The position numbers and the translations under genes are program-made. From JAJAZB01 sp964244295 (GTDB lineage: Bacteria; Bacteroidota; Bacteroidia; Cytophagales; Spirosomataceae): a DNA stretch of 64,000 bases. Each line of letters begins with the position of its first letter. Position 1 is the stretch's first letter. Shown piece by piece: positions 51,017-59,389 of the stretch. The notes beneath the pieces were generated by a model that saw only the letters and a list, made by a program, of their open reading frames with translations, was not told the origin of the DNA and did not search any database. The stretch is from assembly GCA_964244295.1 (NCBI GenBank), contig CAXTIG010000005.1:62001-126000 (forward strand), in the 5' to 3' direction.

Positions 51017-52072
51017 CTATTCTCTCACCTCTATCCTCTCCCCCTTCTTTTTTTCTCGTCCTCGCCAGTTCAGTTCACTAAACGTACGCTCTCCGCGTAA
51101 GAAATAGGCGCTCACTATACTTTCGGAAAACAGATGTTCTTGGGCGACTTGACTGGACTGGGACTGCACTTGTTGGCGCTTGCGGTGCCAGCTACCAAAA
51201 TGCCGGTAAAAATTAAAATGCGCCCGCACTACGGCCCAACATTCCGCCGGGTTGTGGAGCAAAAACTTCAATCCCGCCACGCCGTCGAGCAAAAGCCGCA
51301 ACAGGAAAAGCCGGGCAAAGCCCTGGGAAGGGTGGTTTTTGTAGAGCAAAGCCAGGCCATTGCGAAAATTCAGGAATGCTTTGCGGGAGTTGGATTTAGG
51401 CAGCGTGCCCCCACCCACGTGGTACACGGTCGATGCCCCGCAGTACCACACTTCGTAACCGCCGTTCCAAAGCCGCCAGCACAGGTCCACTTCTTCCATG
51501 TGGGCGAAAAAATCACCATCGAAGCCCCCTACCGCGTGGAAGGCCGAAGCCCGCACGAACAAACACGCGCCGGTGGCCCAGAACACGGGGCGGTCGTCGT
51601 CGTACTGGCCCTGGTCGGTTTCGAGACTCTGAAACAAGCGGCCCCGGCAAAAAGGGTAGCCCAAATAATCGAGGTAGCCGCCCGCCGCTCCGGCGTATTC
51701 AAACGAGTCGCGGCGTTGGTAATCGAGGAGTTTGGGCTGACAGGCCCCGATGTTCGGATGGAGTTCGAGCAGCGCCAGGGGAGCCACTAACCAGCCGGGG
51801 GTAACTTCCACGTCGGAGTTGAGCAGCACATAAAATTGGGCGGGAATCTGCCGGAGGGCTTGGTTATAGCCTTCGGCGAAGCCGTAATTCTGGCCCAGTT
51901 CAACTACTTGAACCGAAGGAAAATACGTACGCAGAAAGAAAACCGAGTCGTCGGTCGAGCCGTTGTCGGCCACGATCACGACTGCCCCGGTTGAGTGAGC
52001 CAGCACCGATGGCAGAAACGTTTCCAGGTACTTCCGGCCGTTGTAATTAAGAATAACGAGGGCGAGGTGCAA
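51017..52072 (-). CDS. Family 2 glycosyltransferase
   Basis: A 351-residue GT-A fold enzyme. It starts LALVILNYNGRKYLETFLPS, with the nucleotide-binding VVIVADNGSTDDS and a NSDVEV in place of the DxD. The catalytic region HMEEVDLCWRLWNGGY includes the ED motif. Its nearest relatives are rhamnosyltransferase-like transferases of surface polysaccharides. The C-terminal part is amphipathic (FLLRLLLDGVAGLKFLL) and probably membrane-attached. The start appears to be a TTG at 52072. No other polysaccharide genes are adjacent. Confidence 0.9.
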   Translation of the reverse strand: MHLALVILNYNGRKYLETFLPSVLAHSTGAVVIVADNGSTDDSVFFLRTYFPSVQVVELGQNYGFAEGYNQALRQIPAQFYVLLNSDVEVTPGWLVAPLALLELHPNIGACQPKLLDYQRRDSFEYAGAAGGYLDYLGYPFCRGRLFQSLETDQGQYDDDRPVFWATGACLFVRASAFHAVGGFDGDFFAHMEEVDLCWRLWNGGYEVWYCGASTVYHVGGGTLPKSNSRKAFLNFRNGLALLYKNHPSQGFARLFLLRLLLDGVAGLKFLLHNPAECWAVVRAHFNFYRHFGSWHRKRQQVQSQSSQVAQEHLFSESIVSAYFLRGERTFSELNWRGREKKKGERIEVRE

Positions 52073-52081
52073 GCGAGCTTC

Positions 52082-52142
52082 GGTTTTTGGTTTACGGTTT
52101 ATGGTTGGATGTCTTTCAACCTCAAACCATAAACCGTAAACC
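52082..52142. repeat. GTTTACGG-type hairpin abutting the ybaB stop codon
   Basis: GGTTTACGGTTTATGGTT (52089-52106) and its exact complement (52125-52142) form an 18-bp stem. A further TTGG/TTTTTGG word lies left of it. On the minus strand it begins at the last base of the ybaB stop codon and ends 17 nt before the GT2 start. Confidence 0.85.
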
Positions 52143-52486
52143 TATTTCATCAGACTCCCCAAATCCAGTCCGGGAATGTTGGGCAGCATCCCCTCGGTGG
52201 CCTGGCTGAGGCGGGCCTTGATGGGTTCTTCGATGGCCTCCAGGGCTTTGTTGATAGCCGCTACGACAAGGTCCTGGGTCGTTTCGCGGTCGTCGGGACT
52301 GAGCAGATCCGGGTCAATGTCGAGTTTGATGACCTGTTTGCGCCCGTTCACGGTGGCTTTCACCATACCGCCCCCGGCTTCGCCCTCGGCGCGGAGCTGG
52401 ACGAGGCTCTCCTGGGCCTCTTTCATGCGCTCCTGAATTTCCTTCATTTTGCCGAGAATACCCGGCATTCCACTCATTCCAAACAT
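52142..52486 (-). CDS. YbaB/EbfC family nucleoid-associated protein
   Basis: A 114-residue dimeric DNA-binding protein with the helix IQERMKEAQESLVQLRAEGE, the strand pattern GMVKATVNGRKQVIKLDID and the LVVAAINKAL helix. The Met/Gly-rich start (MFGMSGMPGILGKM) and GLDLGSLMK end are usual. It is often encoded next to recR or dnaX, but not here. Confidence 0.95.
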   Translation of the reverse strand: MFGMSGMPGILGKMKEIQERMKEAQESLVQLRAEGEAGGGMVKATVNGRKQVIKLDIDPDLLSPDDRETTQDLVVAAINKALEAIEEPIKARLSQATEGMLPNIPGLDLGSLMK

Positions 52487-52627
52487 AACGGGAGGTTGTT
52501 TTTTATGGTCAACGTCGTTGTTGCCACAAAAGTACGGCTTCTGGAATGGAAACGGGCGGTTCGTCGGGCCGACAATTCCAGGGTGGAAAAGTTCAGCCCG
52601 ACGAACCGCTCGTTTTCAAAAACCCAC

Positions 52628-54604
52628 TCAGCGCAGAAGCAAAAAGCCCCCTCGCTTTACGAAGCGCTCGCCCCGGACGTCTTCCACTTCGATGCTGTAC
52701 ACGTAATTCCCCTCGGCGGCGGCTCGCCCGTTGAGGGTCCCGTCCCAACCCTGTTCGGCGCTGTCGGTCTGAAACACCGGTTCGCCCCAACGGTTGAAGA
52801 TGCGCAAGCGGAAATTCTGGAGAAAAATACCCTTCACCACAAACGTGTCGTTGATCCCGTCGCCGTTAGGCGAAAAAGCATCGGGTACGAACAGCCGCAA
52901 GGGGAGCGTAAACACCACGTCGTTGGAGTAACTGCGCAGTCCGTTCGCCGAACTCGCCTGCACCCGGAAGCGCACTTCCTGGGTGGTGGCGTTGGGTTGG
53001 AAGGTGGTGGCGTTGCCTGCGTTTTGCGATTGAATCAGGGTTCCGTTGGCATCGATTTGTTCGACGGTGTAGCCGCTCAAACCCGTTGCGAAGGTGGCGT
53101 AGGGCGTCCAGGCCAATCCACTGCCTTCCTGCCGGAGCGTAACGGGGCAGACCGGTTCGGAAGGCGGAGAGGTGTTTTCGCATAAATCTTTGAAGGTAAC
53201 CCGGTAACAAAACGGCCCGTTGGCCAGATCGACATTATCGGAAAAACGGGTGGTCAGCGTGTCGCCAATGGGTTGAAAAGCCCCACCGCCCGCCGCCCGG
53301 CTGACGCTGAACGACCGAAAGCTCACCCCCGGATCATCCCACAGGATCAGAATCCGACCTTGTTCCTCGGTGGCGAATAATCCGGTAACAGGCGGCGGCG
53401 GTGTGGTGTTGATGGCCGTCACCGTGACCGGCTGTGAAACCGACACCATCGTACCCACCCGCGCTGTTACTTGGTACTTGTACGGAAGCCCACATTGCAC
53501 GCCGGTGTCGCTCGCCGAGTCGGTGGCGCGGTTGGTGATCGTGGGCGGAAACGGGAGGGCATTTTTAGTCAACTCGTACTGCCGGAAGGGTGAAAGGGGG
53601 CCGGGTGTCGGGTAAGCACTCCACTGGAGGGTATTGCGTTGGTTCTGGGCCGTAACGGTCAGGGGAATCGTGCAGAGTTCGTCCGATTCGAGTGGGGTGG
53701 TGGTGCAGGCATCGGCGACGTTGGCCACTTTAAAACAACTTTGCCCCGCTCCCAGGCCCTGGATGGTTTGCGAAAGACTCGTGGCATTGCCTCCGCCTAC
53801 GCCAGCGAGAATTTTCTGGTACGCGCCACCCGCATCTTTTTTCAGAATGTCGAAAAAAGCAGACGACGGACCGCCTGAGTTATACTTGAGCAAGGCGCTG
53901 CTCGGCCCGGTTACTTCCAGGCTGGTGATGGCGGGGCGGACGGGGTTGCTGCCCAGGGGGGTGATGACTACCTCGCCGGGAGGCGCACAGGCGATCCCGA
54001 CACCTGCGTACTGGCCCGTCACCCGCACCCGGCGCGGGCTACCACTGCCGTAGCTGTGGAGTGTGCTGGAACCTTCCAGGGCGGTTCCGGGGGTGCTGCC
54101 ATCGCCCCAGTCCACGCTGTAGTAATCGTAAGAAATGGTGGTGTCGGGGGGAATCATCAGCGTGAGCGCGCCGAAAGCGCAGGATACTACCGTGAAGCGG
54201 GGCGGGGGGCTAGTCACGACTTCCACCGTTTTGCAGTCGAAAGAGGCCGTGCCGTTTCGGCTGCCCAGTTGAAGAATCACGTATTTGCCCGGCTGGGTGT
54301 AGGTATAGCTCGAATTTTGACTGAGTGAACTGGCGTTAATTTGCTTGTAGTCACCGCCCCGGTAATTGAAGAGGTACGACTCGTTCGCCACTTGAGGAAT
54401 TTTCGTAACCGTTACGGTCAGAGGAGCACAGCCCTTGATCGGCGAAGCCACGAAGCCCCCGTCGGCATCCGGCCCGAATTTGGTCGGGCAGCCCCCCGCA
54501 AACTGCGCCCGTGCCGCTACCATCGGCAGCAGCAATAGCCAGAAAATGAATAGTTTACCAAAAAAAGGACGTAGGTATCCAACCAACGGTAGAGAACGAT
54601 TCAT
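52628..54604 (-). CDS. T9SS type-B cargo: PKD/FnIII-type protein with gliding-motility C-terminal domain
   Basis: A 658-residue secreted protein. The signal peptide ends VAARAQ. A PKD-like domain lies near residue 150-200 (YDYYSVDWGDGSTPG). Fibronectin III-like domains follow. The end is the gliding-motility-associated C-terminal (type-B) sorting domain, with FVPDAFSPNGDGINDTF, RIFNRWGEPVFQ, GWDGTLNGR and GNYVYSIEVED. Type-B signals direct cargo through T9SS, often with PorP/SprF partners, which are not present here. ATG 54604 is chosen as the signal peptide starts there. The function is probably in adhesion or gliding. Confidence 0.92.
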   Translation of the reverse strand: MNRSLPLVGYLRPFFGKLFIFWLLLLPMVAARAQFAGGCPTKFGPDADGGFVASPIKGCAPLTVTVTKIPQVANESYLFNYRGGDYKQINASSLSQNSSYTYTQPGKYVILQLGSRNGTASFDCKTVEVVTSPPPRFTVVSCAFGALTLMIPPDTTISYDYYSVDWGDGSTPGTALEGSSTLHSYGSGSPRRVRVTGQYAGVGIACAPPGEVVITPLGSNPVRPAITSLEVTGPSSALLKYNSGGPSSAFFDILKKDAGGAYQKILAGVGGGNATSLSQTIQGLGAGQSCFKVANVADACTTTPLESDELCTIPLTVTAQNQRNTLQWSAYPTPGPLSPFRQYELTKNALPFPPTITNRATDSASDTGVQCGLPYKYQVTARVGTMVSVSQPVTVTAINTTPPPPVTGLFATEEQGRILILWDDPGVSFRSFSVSRAAGGGAFQPIGDTLTTRFSDNVDLANGPFCYRVTFKDLCENTSPPSEPVCPVTLRQEGSGLAWTPYATFATGLSGYTVEQIDANGTLIQSQNAGNATTFQPNATTQEVRFRVQASSANGLRSYSNDVVFTLPLRLFVPDAFSPNGDGINDTFVVKGIFLQNFRLRIFNRWGEPVFQTDSAEQGWDGTLNGRAAAEGNYVYSIEVEDVRGERFVKRGGFLLLR

Positions 54605-54787
54605 GAGTCGATAGAGTGACGGGCATTTAGTCCGCCGCAAACTCCGTGCTAAAAACGAAGTCGGGGGGGATTTCGGATTCCGTTTCCGAAACTACTTGAA
54701 AATTTTGGAGTTTTGTGAAAGAACCGCCGCCGATGATTCGCTTTGAATTGCCAACTCAGGCGTGTAGTTTTAGTTAAAAATAAACCG

Positions 54788-55000
54788 ATGCAACGATACC
54801 TTTTCGAGGGACCGGAGGCCGATCTGAAGCCGCTCGTGGAACTAGCTCTTAAATTAAAAATCAGAGTCAGCGAACCCGGTGAGGCGGCAGTGCTTCGGGG
54901 CTTACGCACGTCATTGAGCGAGGTGAAGGCCATCCGGCAGGGGAAAATGAAGGGGATTGCGGCGCGTCAGTTGCTCGAAGAACTACGCCATGAAAAATGA
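54788..55000 (+). CDS. Putative antitoxin of a RelE-like toxin
   Basis: A 70-residue protein. It starts MQRYLFEGPEADLKPLVELA and contains KLKIRVSE and SLSEVKAIRQGKMKGIAARQ before LLEEL. The last part matches the Bacteroidota antitoxin pattern EVKxIxxGKxxxxSAxxLLxEL. No DNA-binding motif is obvious in the first half. It overlaps the toxin gene by 11 bp, as TA pairs commonly do. ATG 54788 is chosen; upstream sequence shows no similarity. Confidence 0.82.
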   Translation: MQRYLFEGPEADLKPLVELALKLKIRVSEPGEAAVLRGLRTSLSEVKAIRQGKMKGIAARQLLEELRHEK

Positions 55001-55343
55001 GCGTCCGCTTGCTGAGGTTATCGCTTCTCCGTATTTCGTTCGCCGAATTAATCGCTTGGCAAAGAAATACCGCAGCCTAGACGTTGACCTGGCCGAATTG
55101 ATTGAACAACTCGAAGCCAAACCGACTACCGGTACGGCCCTGGGCGATAGCCTGTACAAAATTAGAATGGGCGTGGCCTCGAAAGGCAATGGGAAGCAGG
55201 GCGGTTTTCGCGTCATCACGTACCTGATCATTGAAACCGAATCACAAAAAACGGTTTACCTCGTTGAAATCTACGACAAGAGTGAGGTTGCCGACGTTGC
55301 CAAAAAAGACCTTCAAAAACTTGTTCGGGAGTTAGGGCTGTGA
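54990..55343 (+). CDS. RelE/HigB-like mRNA interferase-type toxin
   Basis: A 117-residue basic protein with the RelE-superfamily pattern: a helix (IASPYFVRRINRLAKKYRSL), then LGDSLYKIRMGVASKGNGKQ and GGFRVITYLIIE with the core GGxR, and VYLVEIYDKSEVADV at the end. RelE-type toxins usually cleave mRNA at the ribosome. The Arg in GGFRVI and Lys residues are the candidates for catalysis. The ATG at 54990 overlaps the antitoxin gene. Confidence 0.88.
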   Translation: MKNERPLAEVIASPYFVRRINRLAKKYRSLDVDLAELIEQLEAKPTTGTALGDSLYKIRMGVASKGNGKQGGFRVITYLIIETESQKTVYLVEIYDKSEVADVAKKDLQKLVRELGL

Positions 55344-55458
55344 GGCCTTCATGATTGCCTGCGGCGTCACGTTGCCTTCAATTCCCCGCATTTCTACGGC
55401 GGAACCTTTTCCTAACCCACCGGTTTTCTTTGCCAACTGACTTCCGCACCGGATTTTT

Positions 55459-56700
55459 ATGGACAACGCCTCCCCCATCCTTCTCGACCGCATCGAAGAC
55501 GCCATCGAGGCCATTCGCCAGGGAAAAATTATCATCGTCGTCGACGATGAAGACCGCGAAAACGAAGGCGACATGGTCTGCGCCGCCGAAGTGATTACCC
55601 CCGAAATGGTCAATTTTATGACCAAAGAAGGGCGCGGCCTACTCTGCGCGCCCCTTACCGAAGAACGCTGCGAGGAACTGGGCCTCGACATGATGGTAGG
55701 CAACAACACCTCCGTCCACACCACGCCGTTTACCGTATCAGTCGATTTGCTCGGACAAGGCTGCACCACCGGCATTTCGGCCTCCGACCGCGCCAAAACC
55801 CTCCGCGCCCTCGTCGACCCGGCCACCAAACCCGACGACCTGGGCCGCCCCGGCCATATTTTCCCGCTCAAAGCCCGGCACGACGGCGTGTTACGCCGCA
55901 CCGGCCACACCGAAGCGACCGTCGATTTTGCCCGGCTCGCAGGCTTCCGCCCCGCCGGGGTGCTGATTGAGGTGATGAACGAAGACGGCACGATGGCCCG
56001 CCTGCCCGAACTCCGCCGTATTGCCGACCGCTTCGACATGAAACTGGTCAGCATCAAGGATTTGGTCGAATACCGTCTCCGCACCGAGTGCCTCATTAAG
56101 CGCGAAATCGGCGTGGATATGCCCACCGAGTGGGGTCATTTCGACCTGATTGCGTACAGCAACGTCGAAACCGGCGATACCCACCTGGCCCTGGTGAAGG
56201 GCCGTTGGGAAAAAGATGAACCCGTCCTCACCCGCGTCCACAGTTCTTGCGTGACGGGGGATATTTTTGGTTCCTGCCGCTGCGACTGCGGGGGGCAACT
56301 GCACCGCTCCATGCAGATGGTCGAAAAAGAAGGCAAGGGTGTGGTGCTGTATATGTTTCAGGAAGGGCGCGGCATCGGGCTTTTGAATAAACTCAAAGCG
56401 TATAAACTCCAGGAAATGGGCCGCGACACCGTGGAAGCCAACCTCGAACTAGGCCTGCCCATGGACGCCCGCGATTACGGCATGGGGGCGCAAATCCTCC
56501 GCGATCTGGGCGTTCACAAACTCCGGCTGATTTCCAACAACCCGAAAAAACGCGCCGGTTTGCTCGGCTACGGCCTCGAAATTGTGGAGACGGTGCCCAT
56601 CGAAATGCTCCCCAACCCCTACAACGAGCGCTACCTCACCACCAAGCGCGACAAAATGGGACATGATATTTTGCAGGGTTTGCAGGTGGAAGAGTCTTGA
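55459..56700 (+). CDS. ribBA: Bifunctional riboflavin biosynthesis protein RibBA
   Basis: Joins DHBP synthase (RibB, residues about 8-205) and GTP cyclohydrolase II (RibA, about 215-400), supplying both precursors of riboflavin. RibB shows VVDDEDRENEGDMV with acidic metal ligands and RTGHTEATVDF. RibA shows the zinc site (SSCVTGDIFGSCRCDCGGQL, three Cys) and the GTP-binding FQEGRGIGL region. The 413-residue length is typical. A long hairpin follows. Confidence 0.97.
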   Translation: MDNASPILLDRIEDAIEAIRQGKIIIVVDDEDRENEGDMVCAAEVITPEMVNFMTKEGRGLLCAPLTEERCEELGLDMMVGNNTSVHTTPFTVSVDLLGQGCTTGISASDRAKTLRALVDPATKPDDLGRPGHIFPLKARHDGVLRRTGHTEATVDFARLAGFRPAGVLIEVMNEDGTMARLPELRRIADRFDMKLVSIKDLVEYRLRTECLIKREIGVDMPTEWGHFDLIAYSNVETGDTHLALVKGRWEKDEPVLTRVHSSCVTGDIFGSCRCDCGGQLHRSMQMVEKEGKGVVLYMFQEGRGIGLLNKLKAYKLQEMGRDTVEANLELGLPMDARDYGMGAQILRDLGVHKLRLISNNPKKRAGLLGYGLEIVETVPIEMLPNPYNERYLTTKRDKMGHDILQGLQVEES

Positions 56701-56706
56701 GTCAGG

Positions 56707-56777
56707 AAACAGAAAAAAAGGAGAAGGGAGAAAGGAGCCGTGGCTATCCCTTTCTCCCTTCTCCTTTTTTTCTGTTT
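56707..56777. terminator. 29-bp terminator hairpin between ribBA and a convergent gene
   Basis: The left arm 56707-56735 (AAACAGAAAAAAAGGAGAAG on its outer side) and right arm 56749-56777 are exact complements, with a 13-nt loop. The purine-rich arm gives a strong U-rich tail in both directions. Confidence 0.88.
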
Positions 56778-56786
56778 TGCCAAACC

Positions 56787-57398
56787 TTACATCCTCCGAT
56801 TCCCGCTCGTCAATGCGGCGCGGGCTTCGCGGATGGTGCTCATAGCCTGGCCTTCGGCCCGGTTGAGTTCGCGGGCGTTGCCGCTTTTCACCGTCGAGGC
56901 GATGTTGTTGAGTTTCGATTTGTAGTTCTTCAGTCGCTGGCTGCGGGTTTTCCAATTCTGGCTGGGCGATTTCGTCCCCGTCGAACGCAGGTTGGAAATC
57001 ATGCCGATTTCCTCATCGAGGTCTTTGATGGCGATGTCGATGCGATCGATAATCTCCTGGCGCCGCTGGCTCAGGGCATCGTACCCCGTAGGAGTCGCCA
57101 CGGGCGGGCCGGGCGTGTTCGATACGGCATTCGGGTCGGGGCGGTAGGCCGAAGCCCGCTCCGTTACCACCACCGAATCCTTCCCGTTTTTACGGATAAT
57201 CTGCGTTTTTTCGCGGTAGCTGTATTCGCCTACCTTCATCGTATCGCGGCGGGGTGCCTGAGCCGAATTTTTATCGAGACGAATCATTTCGGCCTGGCCC
57301 ATTGAATCTTTCTGAGCCTGAGTCATGGGCTGTTGAGCCAAGCCTGCTGTTCCAAGGGTCAGGAGCAGGGCACTCAGCAACATCCGGTTGGTCTTCAT
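56787..57398 (-). CDS. Secreted coiled-coil hypothetical protein
   Basis: A 203-residue protein I do not recognise. The signal peptide is cut after TAGLAQ. The first 100 residues are polar and partly Pro-rich (SAQAPRRDTMKVGEYSYREK). The second half is a long helix pair (EIIDRIDIAIKDLDEEIGMI, RSQRLKNYKSKLNNI) that could be coiled-coil. No Cys in the mature part. Likely periplasmic. It has a -7 box upstream (57429-57436, minus strand). Confidence 0.8.
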   Translation of the reverse strand: MKTNRMLLSALLLTLGTAGLAQQPMTQAQKDSMGQAEMIRLDKNSAQAPRRDTMKVGEYSYREKTQIIRKNGKDSVVVTERASAYRPDPNAVSNTPGPPVATPTGYDALSQRRQEIIDRIDIAIKDLDEEIGMISNLRSTGTKSPSQNWKTRSQRLKNYKSKLNNIASTVKSGNARELNRAEGQAMSTIREARAALTSGNRRM

Positions 57399-57755
57399 AT
57401 CGAAAGGGGTTTACGGGGTTTTAAATCTCAAAAGTAGAACACAGGGTAGGGTAAAAAACTTGTTCCGGTTCTGATTGGGCTTCGTCGAATCGGTTCGGTT
57501 TGGCAAAAATGAAGATTTTTTTCTACACTTTTCAAAGGCAGTCACCGATCCGGCGAGTGCGCAAAACGAAGGGGAAAATTAGCCCGCTGACTTGTTTACG
57601 TTCAATTCTAAATTCTGCTTTACTGAGCCGAAAACCACGCGTTTGGCCGATAAAAACAATCATTTCAGCCAGTTAGCCAACGGGTTTGGAATCGTCGTTT
57701 CGACGGGCTGGCACTGTTTTCTAAGAAAATTACCCGTACTAGTTTATCAACGATT
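57399..57755. other. Divergent control region
   Basis: About 357 bases. Contains CAAAAGTA at 57429-57436, which is TACTTTTG on the minus strand and fits the -7 box of the 56787 gene. For the OmpA-like gene I could not place a convincing box. No coding frame is convincing, and no large repeat is present. Confidence 0.5.
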
Positions 57756-58463
57756 ATGAAAACCGTTTCAAGTTTCCGAAACCCATTCGTTCAAAAATCC
57801 CTGGCCGTCGTGCTGTGCGTCAGCTTAGTAGCCGGGTCGGTATCGTGCAAAAGCTGGTCGCGGGAACGCAACGGGGCGCTGATTGGAGCCGGGATTGGCG
57901 GAGCCGCCGGGGGCTACGTGGGCAAAGGATACGGGCGTACCGCCGTGGGCGTGCTGATTGGGGCCGCCGTGGGCGGGGCTGCCGGGGCGCTCATCGGCCG
58001 GTACATGGACAAACAGGCCGCTGACCTGAAAAAAGACCTGCCCAACGCCACCGTGGAGCGCGTCGGTGAGGGGATCAAAATCACGTTTAAATCGGGCCTG
58101 CTCTTCGCGTATGATTCCGACAAGATCAACCCACAGACGCAGAAAAACCTCGACGAGATGGCCCAAACGCTCAATAAATACCCCGACACCAAAATTATGA
58201 TCGACGGGTACACCGATGCCACGGGCACGGATGCCTACAACCAGAAACTTTCGGAGCGCCGCGCTGGTTCGGTGGCCCAATACCTGCGCAAGCACAACGT
58301 CGACCGCTCGCGGGTGGACATTAAAGGTTTTGGCGAAACCAACCCCGTTGCCGAGAACACCACCGATGCCGGACGTGAAAAAAACCGCCGGGTCGAGGTA
58401 GCGATTATGGCCAACGAAGAATTGAAGAAAAGGGCGGAAAAAGGCGAAATCAGCAAACTTTAA
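57756..58463 (+). CDS. OmpA-family lipoprotein with glycine-zipper segment
   Basis: A 235-residue protein. The N-terminus is a signal ending in VAGSVSC (lipobox-like). A glycine-zipper stretch (GALIGAGIGGAAGGYVGKGY and GVLIGAAVGGAAGALIG) follows. The OmpA C-terminal domain (SDKINPQTQKNLDEMAQTLN, DGYTDATGTDAYNQKLSERR, KGFGETNPVAENTTDAGREK) binds peptidoglycan; the Asp and Arg that grip diaminopimelate are present. It anchors the outer membrane to the cell wall. A strong terminator follows, so it is a single gene. Confidence 0.95.
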   Translation: MKTVSSFRNPFVQKSLAVVLCVSLVAGSVSCKSWSRERNGALIGAGIGGAAGGYVGKGYGRTAVGVLIGAAVGGAAGALIGRYMDKQAADLKKDLPNATVERVGEGIKITFKSGLLFAYDSDKINPQTQKNLDEMAQTLNKYPDTKIMIDGYTDATGTDAYNQKLSERRAGSVAQYLRKHNVDRSRVDIKGFGETNPVAENTTDAGREKNRRVEVAIMANEELKKRAEKGEISKL

Positions 58464-58479
58464 TCGGCGTCTAGTCTGT

Positions 58480-58534
58480 ACCGCCAAAGAAAACGGGCCT
58501 CGGTAAAAAACTAAGGCCCGTTTTCTTTGGCGGT
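58480..58534 (+). terminator. 21-bp terminator hairpin
   Basis: ACCGCCAAAGAAAACGGGCC and its exact complement with a 13-nt loop, 16 nt after the OmpA-like stop. The T-run lies inside the right arm (CGTTTTCTTTGG) rather than after it, so efficiency is uncertain. Confidence 0.8.
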
Positions 58535-58650
58535 GCGTTGCACAATGGGTTTATTTTTTTGAACTATGGCACGAAATTTAGAGCAAGAATTGGGTAGACT
58601 ATTGGCAAAAACTCGTCTACCTTCGCAGCAATTCCTTCCTCCTCACGTTT

Positions 58651-59262
58651 ATGAAAGCCCTCTCTACGCTCGGTACCGCTTTGTTTTTCAGCGTTTTGAT
58701 TTCATTCCCATCCCCGGCCCAAACCAGCGATGCCTGGCAATCGGGCCAGGTCGAACTGGCGTCGGGCGACTGGCTGGCGGGGGAGCTACGCTACAACCCC
58801 GATTTGCACCTGCTCGAATTGGCCCTCGACGGGACAGTACAAACCTTTACGCCCCAAAAAGTAGCCCAATTTTACTTTTTCGATCCGGAAGCGGGACACA
58901 ACCGCTCCTTCGTCCGCCGTGACATATCGGGGCCTTACGGCTACGAAATGCCGACGTTTTTTGAGGTGCTGGTCGAGGGACGGGTGCAATTGCTGGGTCG
59001 CGAAGAAGAGCACCGTTCGGCGTGGCTGCGGCGGCTGATTGGCCGGGGGAGCCACCGGTACTTTCTGGCCTACGCCGATGGCCGCATCGTGCAGTACCGG
59101 GGGCGGGTAAAGCAACTGACGGTGCTTTTGGCCGACCACCAACCCGAAGTGGATTTTTTCGTAAAACGCGTGCAGTGGTACCGCCACGAAGAAAAGCCGA
59201 TTGCGGAGTTGATGCGGTTTTATAATTCGTTGCCTGCGGCGGAGAGTGGCGGTGGGGAGTAG
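58651..59262 (+). CDS. Secreted hypothetical protein
   Basis: A 203-residue protein with a signal peptide (cut after FPSPAQ). The mature part is beta-rich: SGQVELASGDWLAGELRYNP, VQTFTPQKVAQFYFFDPE, FFEVLVEGRVQLLGREEE, then RYFLAYADGRIVQYRG. This resembles a family of Bacteroidota proteins with short beta-strand repeats, but I could not name it. The end is a helix (KPIAELMRFYNSL). Probably periplasmic. The gene converges with the SPFH gene and is followed by a large inverted repeat. Confidence 0.8.
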   Translation: MKALSTLGTALFFSVLISFPSPAQTSDAWQSGQVELASGDWLAGELRYNPDLHLLELALDGTVQTFTPQKVAQFYFFDPEAGHNRSFVRRDISGPYGYEMPTFFEVLVEGRVQLLGREEEHRSAWLRRLIGRGSHRYFLAYADGRIVQYRGRVKQLTVLLADHQPEVDFFVKRVQWYRHEEKPIAELMRFYNSLPAAESGGGE

Positions 59263-59274
59263 GATTCTCTCTTA

Positions 59275-59382
59275 AAAAAAACTGTCATCCTGAGCTTGCG
59301 AAGGACCTTTCGAGGTTACCAACAACTTAGTTGGTTGACCGCCGCGAGGGGTCCTTCGCAAGCTCAGGATGACAGTTTTTTT
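59275..59382. repeat. 33-bp perfect inverted repeat between convergent genes (GTCATCCTGAGC type)
   Basis: The left arm (59275-59307) begins with an A-run and ACTGTCATCCTGAGCTTGCG; the right arm (59350-59382) is the exact complement and ends in a T-run. The 42-nt centre has additional short pairing (CCAACAACTTAGTTGG). It may work as a terminator in both directions and belongs to a dispersed element class. Confidence 0.9.
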
Positions 59383-59389
59383 ACCCTCC

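Noticed and set aside
58566..58922. A 118-codon frame overlapping the start of the 58651 gene
   Set aside because: It runs over the promoter/leader and overlaps in another frame a protein with a clear signal peptide.
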